Shown piece after piece: positions 45,968 to 53,547 of a DNA stretch of 64,000 bases (position 1 is its first letter; each line of letters begins with the position of its first letter). Both the position numbers and the translations under genes were made by a program. Origin of the DNA: an uncultured Woeseia sp. (lineage in GTDB: Bacteria > Pseudomonadota > Gammaproteobacteria > Steroidobacterales > Woeseiaceae); the NCBI GenBank assembly GCA_937925605.1, contig CALALV010000038.1:12876-76875 (forward strand). Reading direction: 5' to 3'. Under the pieces are notes generated by a model that saw only the letters and a program-made list of their open reading frames with translations, did no database searches and was not told the origin of the DNA.

Positions 45968-47317
45968 ATGGGTGCCGCACGCGGTGAATTCAGCTCCAGG
46001 CTCGGCTTCGTGCTGGCGGCCGCCGGCTCGGCGGTCGGCCTCGGCAACATCTGGGGCTTTCCGACGCAGGCAGCCAGCAACGGCGGCGCGGCGTTCCTGG
46101 TCGTCTACCTGTTGCTCGCGTTCTGCCTCGCGTTCCCGGCGCTGATGGCCGAACTCGTCATCGGCCGGCACGCGAAGGCCAATGCCGTGACGGCGCTGTC
46201 GGGCATCGCGAACGGGCCGCTGACGCGGCGGCTCGGCGCGGGCACGGGTTTCCTCGGTATCCTGACCGCCAGCCTGATCCTGAGCTTCTACGCGATCGTC
46301 GCCGGCTGGATGATCGCGTACGCGCTCGCGGCGCTCGCGGACATCGCGGGCGCGGCCCGCGCGTCGCTGTGGCTGACCGGTTTCTCGGTCGAGCGCAACC
46401 TCGCGTTCACCGGCCTGTTCATGGTGCTGACGATCGCAATCATCTGCGGCGGCGTGCGCGACGGCATCGAGAAGTGGTGTACCCGGCTGATGCCGGCATT
46501 GCTGGTCATGCTGTTGTTGCTGATCGTCTACGTGCTCACGCTCGACGGCGCCGCCGACGGCGTGCGCGCCTACCTCGTGCCCGATTTCTCCCGCGTGACC
46601 GATCCGGCGCTGGTCCTGAGCGCGATGGGGCAGGCGTTCTTCTCGATGTCGCTCGGCGTCGGGACCATGCTGATCTACGGCTCTTACGTCAGCGACCGCG
46701 AAAACCTCGTCGCCCTCGGGCGCTCGGTCACGCTCTTCGACATCGGCATCGCCGTCATGGCTGGAATGCTGATCATCCCGGCGATGTTCGTCGCGCAGGC
46801 GAACGGCGTCGCGATCTACGACGAGGCCGGCGCACTGATCGCCGAAGACACGCTGATCTTCACGGTGCTGCCGGACCTGTTCGACTCGATGGGCGGGCCG
46901 GGCCTCGTCGTGGCGCTCGTGTTCTTCGTGTTGATGTCGGTCGCCGCGCTGACCTCGTCGATCTCGATGCTCGAGGTCCCGGTGGCCTACGCGGTGGAGA
47001 ACCACGGCGCCGGCCGCCGCCGGGCAACCTTCCTGATCGGCGGCACGATCGCGCTGGTCAGCGTCGTGCTGATCTTCAATTTCGGCACGCTGTTCGGCCT
47101 GGCAGTGGCCATAGCTACGCGCTACAGCCAGCCGCTGCTGGGCCTGCTGATGTGCGTGTTCGCGGGCTGGATCTGGCACCGCAACAGCCTGCTCGGGGAA
47201 ATCCGCAAGGGCCACCCGGACGGGGAGGGCGGGCTGTTCTGGCGGATCTGGCCGGGCTACGTCCGCTTCGTCTGCCCGGCGGCGATCCTGGCCATATTCG
47301 TCCAGCAACTCCGCTAG
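45968..47317 (+). CDS. Sodium-dependent transporter (NSS/SNF family)
   Basis: 449 aa with about eleven membrane segments. The first helix carries the NSS sodium-site signature SRLGFVLAAAGSAVGLGNIWGFP, and the middle shows FFSMSLGVGTMLIYGSYVS (unwound TM6) and SVAALTSSISMLEVPVA (TM8). This is the bacterial LeuT-like branch, which imports amino acids or related small molecules with Na+. Na+ coupling fits a marine host. GGGGGA precedes the ATG. Confidence 0.94.
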   Translation: MGAARGEFSSRLGFVLAAAGSAVGLGNIWGFPTQAASNGGAAFLVVYLLLAFCLAFPALMAELVIGRHAKANAVTALSGIANGPLTRRLGAGTGFLGILTASLILSFYAIVAGWMIAYALAALADIAGAARASLWLTGFSVERNLAFTGLFMVLTIAIICGGVRDGIEKWCTRLMPALLVMLLLLIVYVLTLDGAADGVRAYLVPDFSRVTDPALVLSAMGQAFFSMSLGVGTMLIYGSYVSDRENLVALGRSVTLFDIGIAVMAGMLIIPAMFVAQANGVAIYDEAGALIAEDTLIFTVLPDLFDSMGGPGLVVALVFFVLMSVAALTSSISMLEVPVAYAVENHGAGRRRATFLIGGTIALVSVVLIFNFGTLFGLAVAIATRYSQPLLGLLMCVFAGWIWHRNSLLGEIRKGHPDGEGGLFWRIWPGYVRFVCPAAILAIFVQQLR

Positions 47318-47459
47318 CAAGCCGCCCGGCTGCCGGGCCGCGGGCGGCGGGCGGACACGTCGCGACCCCAAAAGCGGGCATGGCCGCCTCGCGGATTGCG
47401 TATTTGGTGTTCCTCTACTACACCTAGACCATGGGTATCGGCCCGGCTGGAGGCCTGCT

Positions 47460-47840
47460 ATGGGCGGCAAACTCTCTCCCAACATCGACCTGGACATCGA
47501 CGGCGGCCTGGATCTCGACGTCTCGCTGCCCACCAGCTACACGATTAGCATCGGCGCGATACCGCCGATCGACCTGAACGTCCGGCCGCTCGACATGACG
47601 ATACGGCCGCTGGACCTCTCACTGCGGATGAAGGAAATCCCCTCCATCCGCGCGCACTTCCCGCTCGACTACCAGGTCGGCTTCACGCTGCTCGGGCTGC
47701 AGGTGGCCTGCGTCAGGCTGTGCGGCCACGGGCAGGCAATAACCGAACCCTACGAACCGTACCCCTGCGAGCCGCAACCGCTCTCGAAGATGCCGGATCG
47801 CGAGCAGCTCGTCGATCCGCGCGGCGTCAGGAAGGGCTGA
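47460..47840 (+). CDS. Unknown small protein with IDL/PLD repeats, first gene of PHA-synthase operon
   Basis: 126 aa, family not recognised. The first half is an unusual alternating-hydrophobic sequence (NIDLDIDGGLDLDVSLP, then IDLNVRPLDMTIRPLDLSLRM), in which PLD(M/L) blocks recur about every seven residues. It looks like an amphipathic beta-strand ladder that could coat a surface. The second half has a hydrophobic patch with two Cys (GLQVACVRLCGHG) and a Pro-rich acidic stretch (EPYEPYPCEPQP). No signal peptide is seen. GGAGG stands seven bases before the ATG. It is five bases from the next gene and heads five packed genes ending in PHA synthase, so a role at the polymer granule is inferred. 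Confidence 0.72.
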   Translation: MGGKLSPNIDLDIDGGLDLDVSLPTSYTISIGAIPPIDLNVRPLDMTIRPLDLSLRMKEIPSIRAHFPLDYQVGFTLLGLQVACVRLCGHGQAITEPYEPYPCEPQPLSKMPDREQLVDPRGVRKG

Positions 47841-47845
47841 CGGCA

Positions 47846-48550
47846 ATGCCGAAAGCGACGACCGAATCCGGAGCGCTGGTGTTCCGCGGCCCGCCACGGA
47901 GGCTGCGGCTCGAAACTGAACTTCCCGAATTCCGCGACGCGCATTTCGAACCCGACGCCGAACTGAGCGCAGTGCTGTCCCGCGCCAGCCCATTCCATGC
48001 GCGTACGGACGGCGAGGGCAGGCTGCGCGGCGCGCGCGCGCGTTTCGATCGCAGCACGCCGCCGGGCGAGTACCATGCGCGGCTGGTTTCCGCGGACGCC
48101 GAGCTGCCCGTGGTCGTTCACGTCGAGGCGCATCCCCGCCTGCGTATTTCGCCGGCGGTGCTCGTATTCAGCGCAGCGGAAGGGAGCAAGCCGCGTGCCA
48201 CGGTGATACTGACGAACAAGGGCAACGTGCCGCTCGATATCCCGGCGGCGACGACAGTGAGCCTGTGCCGGGACGACGGCCTGGACGACGCATTGACCAG
48301 CGCATTGCTCACGGATTCCGACGAGTTCGAGGAGCTGTTCAGGCACTTCGTCGAACGCCTGAGGGCGCTGCATGGCGGCTTGCTGCCGTTGCGCTTCCTG
48401 AGCGGCAGCGGGCTGCTTGCGGCCGGCCGGAGCGTGGCGGCGGTCGTCGAAGCGGAGTTTTCCCCGCGACTGGCTGCCGGCCACGGCTACCACGGCGGCA
48501 TCGTGATCCACGGAAGCCGGCTGCAGGTTGCCGTAACAGTTACCGCCTGA
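47846..48550 (+). CDS. Unknown protein with predicted Ig-like beta-sandwich, PHA-synthase operon
   Basis: 234 aa, not assigned to a family. The region from about residue 95 (PRLRISPAVLVFSAAEGSKPRATVILTNKGNVPLDI) has the strand-turn-strand pattern of Ig-like/MSP-ASH beta-sandwich domains. It is interrupted by an acidic helical insertion (LLTDSDEFEELFRHFVERLRAL) and resumes with RSVAAVVEAEF...IVIHGSRLQVAVTVTA. The N-terminal 90 residues look like a second beta domain. There is no signal peptide. GGAAGG lies upstream within the end of the preceding gene. It shares the predicted fold with the next two genes. Confidence 0.72.
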   Translation: MPKATTESGALVFRGPPRRLRLETELPEFRDAHFEPDAELSAVLSRASPFHARTDGEGRLRGARARFDRSTPPGEYHARLVSADAELPVVVHVEAHPRLRISPAVLVFSAAEGSKPRATVILTNKGNVPLDIPAATTVSLCRDDGLDDALTSALLTDSDEFEELFRHFVERLRALHGGLLPLRFLSGSGLLAAGRSVAAVVEAEFSPRLAAGHGYHGGIVIHGSRLQVAVTVTA

Positions 48551-48562
48551 CGGAGATGCGCG

Positions 48563-49213
48563 ATGACCAGATGCAGTAAATCGATGGACCTTGGCCCGGT
48601 CGACGAAGCGCTCGGATCGCTGGTCCAGGCGCAGCTCGAGTTTGGTCGGGCGGCGCTGCGCCTGCTCAGCGACGGCGCGAGCGCGGCAATGACAGGATTG
48701 CGCAATACCGACCTGCCGCTCCCCGGCAGTTGCTGCGATATGCCGGAGCCCTGCTGGATGCCGCTCGACCTGGGCGAGATCTGTTGCGACCTGTGCCCGG
48801 GCGACACGGGGGAAATCTGTTTCGTCGTCGGTAACGAAGACTTCCGGCCGCACGAGTACGCCGTCGTCGCCGCGGGCGATGCGGCCGCCGGCGTACAGGT
48901 ATCGGCACCGACGTTCACGCTCGGCGCCAAGGAACGCAGGGTCGTTTCGGTGAGGTTTCGAATGCCGCAGCGCCGGCCGGACCGGGATGACAGCTGCTGC
49001 GAGTGTAACGACCACGAGGTGGTCGTCTGGGTGCTGGGTTGCCGGAATCACTACCTGCGCTGGTATCTCAACCACCTCGAGGAAGGGCGCAAATCCGCCT
49101 GTTGCCACGAAGTGGTCGTTAACGACGAGCCGGACTACGTCCTGCACTGGTACGACCATTTCCACGTCTACCGACCGTGCATCGGCCCGCGCACGATCCC
49201 GGTCAAGCGTTGA
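48563..49213 (+). CDS. Unknown Cys-rich protein with predicted Ig-like domain, PHA-synthase operon
   Basis: 216 aa, not assigned to a family. A short helical N-terminus (LGPVDEALGSLVQAQLEFGRAALRLLSDG) recalls phasin-like amphipathic helices. It is followed by an exceptional run of Cys: SCCDMPEPCW, EICCDLCPGDTGEICF, DSCCECNDHE and SACCHEV. The middle (EICFVVGNEDFRPHEYAVVA...FTLGAKERRVVSVRF) has the Ig-like strand pattern seen in its neighbours. In a cytoplasmic protein such CC pairs suggest metal or Fe-S binding rather than disulfides. GGAG precedes the ATG; 12 bases from the previous gene, 11 to the next. Confidence 0.74.
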   Translation: MTRCSKSMDLGPVDEALGSLVQAQLEFGRAALRLLSDGASAAMTGLRNTDLPLPGSCCDMPEPCWMPLDLGEICCDLCPGDTGEICFVVGNEDFRPHEYAVVAAGDAAAGVQVSAPTFTLGAKERRVVSVRFRMPQRRPDRDDSCCECNDHEVVVWVLGCRNHYLRWYLNHLEEGRKSACCHEVVVNDEPDYVLHWYDHFHVYRPCIGPRTIPVKR

Positions 49214-49224
49214 CGGAGACGGTG

Positions 49225-49764
49225 ATGGCAGAAAAGAATCGCCTGTCCGACATGGCCCGTGGCGCGACCGAGGTCAACCTGCGTTTCACGGCATCGCTCC
49301 TGAACCTGTCACGCGACTATCTGAGGACCATGCGCGACACCCTGATGGAAAAGGCGGCTCCGGAGGATGCGGACGACGGCAGCGAGCCGCAGCCGGTCGG
49401 CGACGTTCCCATGCTCATCGCCGGGCGCCGCGGCGAGACCGGCAACGCGGCCTTTACCGTCAGCAATGCTTCGAAGCGCGACGGCGCCGTCACGCTGGAG
49501 TGCCGGGGTGAGTTTGGCGGCGCGAAGGTCGAGACGGATCCGCAGAAACTCGAGATGAAAAGCGGTGAAGTCGCGACGGTTCGGGTACTCGCGGGTTTCG
49601 ACGCGTCGCTGCCGCTCGGCGAGGACGTTGCCGGCAGCGTCGTGATTCCCGAACTCGACCGTACCGTCGCACGGTTCGTCCTGCGCAGGCTCCCGGACCG
49701 TCCCGCCAGCCGCAAGAAGCGCGGCACGAAGAAGAAAGTTTCGCGCAGGAAGAAAGCCGGCTAA
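49225..49764 (+). CDS. Phasin-like protein with Ig-like domain and Lys/Arg-rich tail, PHA-synthase operon
   Basis: 179 aa. It opens with an amphipathic helical stretch (VNLRFTASLLNLSRDYLRTMRDTLMEK), continues with a predicted beta-sandwich (GNAAFTVSNASKRDGAVTLECRGEF...EMKSGEVATVRVLAGF), and ends in a strongly basic tail (SRKKRGTKKKVSRRKKAG). A phasin-like head plus basic tail is the arrangement of PhaF-type proteins, which bind PHA granules and DNA. The tail here is shorter than in PhaF, and homology is not shown. GGAGA precedes the ATG. It is immediately upstream of the PHA synthase gene, supporting a granule role. Confidence 0.76.
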   Translation: MAEKNRLSDMARGATEVNLRFTASLLNLSRDYLRTMRDTLMEKAAPEDADDGSEPQPVGDVPMLIAGRRGETGNAAFTVSNASKRDGAVTLECRGEFGGAKVETDPQKLEMKSGEVATVRVLAGFDASLPLGEDVAGSVVIPELDRTVARFVLRRLPDRPASRKKRGTKKKVSRRKKAG

Positions 49765-49807
49765 CGGTCGCAGCGACCCAGGCAGGTGGCTCGACGGGTT
49801 CGTCAGC

Positions 49808-51613
49808 ATGCAGGACAGCGACGGCGACAACGACGAAACTCGCGATGACTTGGCAGGCCGGCTGTACCGCGCTTTCATTGCCGGGCAACCGGACGTCGCG
49901 CTCCGGAAAATCAACCGGTTTCTTGAAGCCGCGAGCGATCTTGCGGACTACTATGCCGACCGCGTTGCGGCTTCCGGGCCGCCGGGCAAGCACGAGCCTG
50001 CCGCCGGCGGGGGCGGCCTCCTGCACACCCTGCAGGTGATCGTCACCTGCGCGCTGCGCGATCCGGACAGGCTGGCCGAGCACTACGCACGCTTCGCTGG
50101 CGCCGTGCTCGATGCGGTCGAGCAACGCAGCGAGCTGGAGCCGGACGCCGCCGACCGCCGCTTCAAGGACCGTCTCTGGCACGAAGCGCCGTTCTTCCGG
50201 GCCCTGATGCAGATCTACCTGGCGTGGACGCAACACGTGCAATCGTGGCTCGACGAGCAGGAACTCGCGGCGGACGACCGGCGCAGGGCCGAATTCATCG
50301 TCGAGCAGTTCGCCGCCGCGTTCTCACCATCGAACCTGCCGCTGCAACCGGCGGCGCTCAAGCGCGCCGAAAAGAGCGGAGGCCTGTCCACCGTTCGCGG
50401 GTTGCGCAACCTGATCGACGATATCCGTTTCAATGCGGGCATGCCGCGGCAGATCAAGTCGGGAATCTACGAGCTGGGCCGGGATCTCGCCACGACGCCG
50501 GGCAAGGTCATCTTCCGTAACGAACTGCTGGAGTTGATCCAATACGCGCCGCAGGCGCGGACCGTGCATCGTCGGCCTGTTCTGCTGATCCCGCCGCAGA
50601 TCAACAAGTTCTACGCGTTCGACCTGAAACCGGTCAACAGCTTCGTGCTGCACGCCCTGCAGGCGGGCTTCCAGGTCTTCGTCGTGAGCTGGAGCAACTC
50701 GCCCCGCATGTCGCCGGACTGGGGACTGGACCACTACGTCGCGGCTCTACTCGATGCGGTCGAGGCGGTTCGCTCGGTTTGCGCGAGCGATTCGATCAAT
50801 GTAGTCAGCACCTGTGCCGGCGGCTTCACGACGCTCGCACTGCTCGGCTACCTGGCCGAGACCGGTAGGCCACTCGTCCGTTCCCACAGCCTGTTCGTCA
50901 CCGCGGTACTGAAGGACAGCGACTCGATCCTCGAGCTGCTGACGACGCAGGAGATGCTCGATCTCGCGCGCCGGCACACGGAGCGCGAGGGTACGATGGA
51001 CGGCAAGGCGCTGGCGCACCTGTTCGCGTGGTTGCGGCCCGGGGACCTGGTGTGGAACTACTGGGTCAACAACAACCTGATGGGGCGGGACCCGCCCCCG
51101 CTCGACGTGATCTTCTGGGACAACGATCCGACGCGCTTGCCGGCGCGGCTGCACGCGGACTTCCTGGACATGTACGAGCGGGCCGTCTTCGAGCGGCCTC
51201 ACGGTCACGCCGTGCTGGGAGTACCGATCGACTACGGGAAGGTGACGGTCAGCACGTATTTCACGGCCGGTCGCGACGATTACCTGATGCCCTGGTCGGC
51301 GGTGTATCGCGGCGCTCGCCATTTCGGCGGCGAGCATCGCTTCGTTCTCAGCGACAGTGGTCACGTGCAGAGCGTGCTGCGCCACCCGAAACTCGCCCGG
51401 ACCCTGTATTACACGAATCCTGCGTTACCGGCGGATCCGGGCGCCTGGCTGCGCTCGGCAATGCGTCACGACGGCAGCTGGTGGCTGGACTGGTACCGGT
51501 GGCTCGCGGCGCGATCGGGCGAGGTCGGCCCGGCCCCCGCGCACGTGGGCAACGCGGCGTATCCGCCGACGATCGATGCGCCGGGAGAGTACGTCCGCGA
51601 ACGACTGCAGTGA
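49808..51613 (+). CDS. phaC: Poly(R)-hydroxyalkanoate synthase
   Basis: 601 aa, polymerising hydroxyacyl-CoA into PHA at the granule surface. The alpha/beta-hydrolase core carries the synthase triad: C336 in NVVSTCAGG (family pattern GxCxGG), D491 in GRDDYLMPW (aligned with the DH..PW motif) and H519 in SDSGHVQSV. The Asp-His spacing of 28 equals that of the classical Ralstonia enzyme, and RPVLLIPPQINKFYAFDL and SWSNSPRMSPDWGLDHY are family blocks. The residue before Cys is Thr rather than the common Phe/Tyr. Length fits a class I or II synthase that works without a PhaE/PhaR partner. It is the last gene of the five-gene cluster. Confidence 0.92.
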   Translation: MQDSDGDNDETRDDLAGRLYRAFIAGQPDVALRKINRFLEAASDLADYYADRVAASGPPGKHEPAAGGGGLLHTLQVIVTCALRDPDRLAEHYARFAGAVLDAVEQRSELEPDAADRRFKDRLWHEAPFFRALMQIYLAWTQHVQSWLDEQELAADDRRRAEFIVEQFAAAFSPSNLPLQPAALKRAEKSGGLSTVRGLRNLIDDIRFNAGMPRQIKSGIYELGRDLATTPGKVIFRNELLELIQYAPQARTVHRRPVLLIPPQINKFYAFDLKPVNSFVLHALQAGFQVFVVSWSNSPRMSPDWGLDHYVAALLDAVEAVRSVCASDSINVVSTCAGGFTTLALLGYLAETGRPLVRSHSLFVTAVLKDSDSILELLTTQEMLDLARRHTEREGTMDGKALAHLFAWLRPGDLVWNYWVNNNLMGRDPPPLDVIFWDNDPTRLPARLHADFLDMYERAVFERPHGHAVLGVPIDYGKVTVSTYFTAGRDDYLMPWSAVYRGARHFGGEHRFVLSDSGHVQSVLRHPKLARTLYYTNPALPADPGAWLRSAMRHDGSWWLDWYRWLAARSGEVGPAPAHVGNAAYPPTIDAPGEYVRERLQ

Positions 51614-51622
51614 GACCGCGCC

Positions 51623-53344
51623 CTAGTCAGCCCGGTAGACGATCTCTCCGTCCAGCATGGTCAGGACGACCTGCGTCTCGTGAATCGTGTAGGGATCGAT
51701 TTCGAACAGGTTCCGGTCCAGCACGACGAGGTCGGCTTTCTTGCCGACTTCGAGCGAGCCGATCTGGTCTTCCATGCGCAGCTGGTAAGCCGCGTCCAGC
51801 GTGAAACCGCGCAGCAGCCGCTCGATGCTGAGTCGCTCCGACTCGCGCGGCTGCACCGGCGCGTCCGGTTCGCCCGGGTTCTGGCGGGTGTGGCCGATCT
51901 CGATCTGGATGACCGGCGACAGCCCGAGCGTGCCCGCGCCGCTGGCCGGGAAATCGCTGCCGAAGGTCACCCGCGCACCGGCCTCGGCGATGCTGTCCAG
52001 GCGCCAGTAGCGCTGGAACTGGTCCCGGCTCACGAACTGCTCGCCGTAGGTGTCATAGGAAAACCAGAGCGGCGTCGACTGGGCGATGACGTCGAGCTCG
52101 GCGAAACGCGGCACGTCCTCGTCGGTGACGACCTGCACGTGGCAGATCGTGTAACGTGAATCGCTGTCGGGATGCTGCGCACGCGCGACCTCGATGGCGT
52201 TCAGCGTCTCGTGCACGGCCCGCTCGCCGAGGGCGTGCACGTGCACGTCGATGCCGGCGCCGGCGGCCCCTGTGACCATGTCGATCATCTGCTGCTGCGT
52301 GAACACGGTCTCGCCGGAATTTCCGGGTTCGCCCTGGTAGTCCTCGAACATGGCCGCGGTGCGGCCTTCGACGGTGCCGTCGTCCGGAATCTTGAGCGTG
52401 TTGTAATGGAAGCGGCGCCCGCGAATCGTCTCGGCCCACCGGCGCGTCATGTCGACCGCCGTGTCGGCCTCGTCGGCCGTTTCCGGCCGGTAGGAACCGA
52501 CGAGCCGCAGCGTCAGGCTGCCGTTGTCCTCGAGGGTTCGCAGCACCGGCAGCAGGTTGTCTGCCTCGTCGAGGACGCCCGCGTCGAAGGCCGCGGTGAC
52601 GCCGTAGCGGTTCATCAGGTCGATGACGAGCGCGGTGCCCTCGATCACGGTGTCGCGGGTAATGACGTCGAGCCGGTCCATCGCGGCGCCCGCCGTGCCT
52701 TCCAGCAGGTAACCGGTCGGCCGGCCTTCCGCATCGCGCTTGTAGTAGCTGTACCCGGGCACCGGGTCGGGCGTATCCGCGTCGATGCCGAGCGCGTCCA
52801 GCGCGGCAGAATTGGCCCAGGCCGCGTGGAAGCCCTCGTCCATGATCAGGACGGGCCGGTCGGGAACCACCGCGTCGATCTGTTCGCGCGTCGGGCCGGC
52901 AGGGCCGAACGTCGTCGCGAGGAAGCCGTAGCCGAACAGGACCGGCTTGTCCGGATGCTCGGCCGCGTAATCGCTGATGGCCCGGATCCAATCGTCGACG
53001 GTGCCGAAAGTGTCGAGCGACAATGCAGTCGCGTAGGCGCCGCCCGCTACCGGGTGCACGTGCGTATCGATGAAGCCGGGCAGCAACATGCGTCCGCCGA
53101 GATCGGTAACGACCGTGCCGTCACCGATGAGCGTCCGGACCCCTTCCTCGTCGCCCACGTAAACGATCCGGTCGTCGCGCACGGCGAGCGCCTGCGCCGT
53201 GGGACGGTTCGCGTCCAGGGTCCAGGCGCTGGCATTGATGAAAACGCGGTCGGCCGGGATGCTCGTGCCGCTGTCCCCGCCGGAGCAGCCCGCGATCAGC
53301 GTGGCGAATGCCGCGACGAGCCCCGCAATGCGCAACCTGTGCAT
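51623..53344 (-). CDS. Amidohydrolase family lipoprotein (YtcJ/NfdA-like)
   Basis: 573 aa. A lipoprotein signal with lipobox LIAGC (Cys about residue 19) implies a periplasmic or membrane-attached enzyme. The metal-dependent amidohydrolase domain shows HxH in GFIDTHVHPVAGG and a later VHVHALGERAVHETL, and the C-terminal SLEVGKKADLVVLDRN is characteristic. It belongs to the subgroup with N-substituted formamide deformylase and YtcJ. ATG at 53344 follows GGGAGG. Substrate unknown; it hydrolyses a C-N bond in family members studied. Convergent with phaC, divergent from the sugar porter. Confidence 0.92.
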   Translation of the reverse strand: MHRLRIAGLVAAFATLIAGCSGGDSGTSIPADRVFINASAWTLDANRPTAQALAVRDDRIVYVGDEEGVRTLIGDGTVVTDLGGRMLLPGFIDTHVHPVAGGAYATALSLDTFGTVDDWIRAISDYAAEHPDKPVLFGYGFLATTFGPAGPTREQIDAVVPDRPVLIMDEGFHAAWANSAALDALGIDADTPDPVPGYSYYKRDAEGRPTGYLLEGTAGAAMDRLDVITRDTVIEGTALVIDLMNRYGVTAAFDAGVLDEADNLLPVLRTLEDNGSLTLRLVGSYRPETADEADTAVDMTRRWAETIRGRRFHYNTLKIPDDGTVEGRTAAMFEDYQGEPGNSGETVFTQQQMIDMVTGAAGAGIDVHVHALGERAVHETLNAIEVARAQHPDSDSRYTICHVQVVTDEDVPRFAELDVIAQSTPLWFSYDTYGEQFVSRDQFQRYWRLDSIAEAGARVTFGSDFPASGAGTLGLSPVIQIEIGHTRQNPGEPDAPVQPRESERLSIERLLRGFTLDAAYQLRMEDQIGSLEVGKKADLVVLDRNLFEIDPYTIHETQVVLTMLDGEIVYRAD

Positions 53345-53547
53345 GATGTATTCCTCCCGGGGCGAACGATAACCCAAACTGCCCGTTCCTGGTCAGGCCC
53401 GGCGATCGGCGATGCGGCGGCTGCCGGCACATTGCATACATGGCGTGGCTGCTGCAGGCTGCGCTGGTCTCGAATTCGTGGCACGATCCCGCCGCGGTAA
53501 AGCGCCCGGGGACTGTCGGCCGCGTGCGGGCGACGAGGGGGTGAAGC

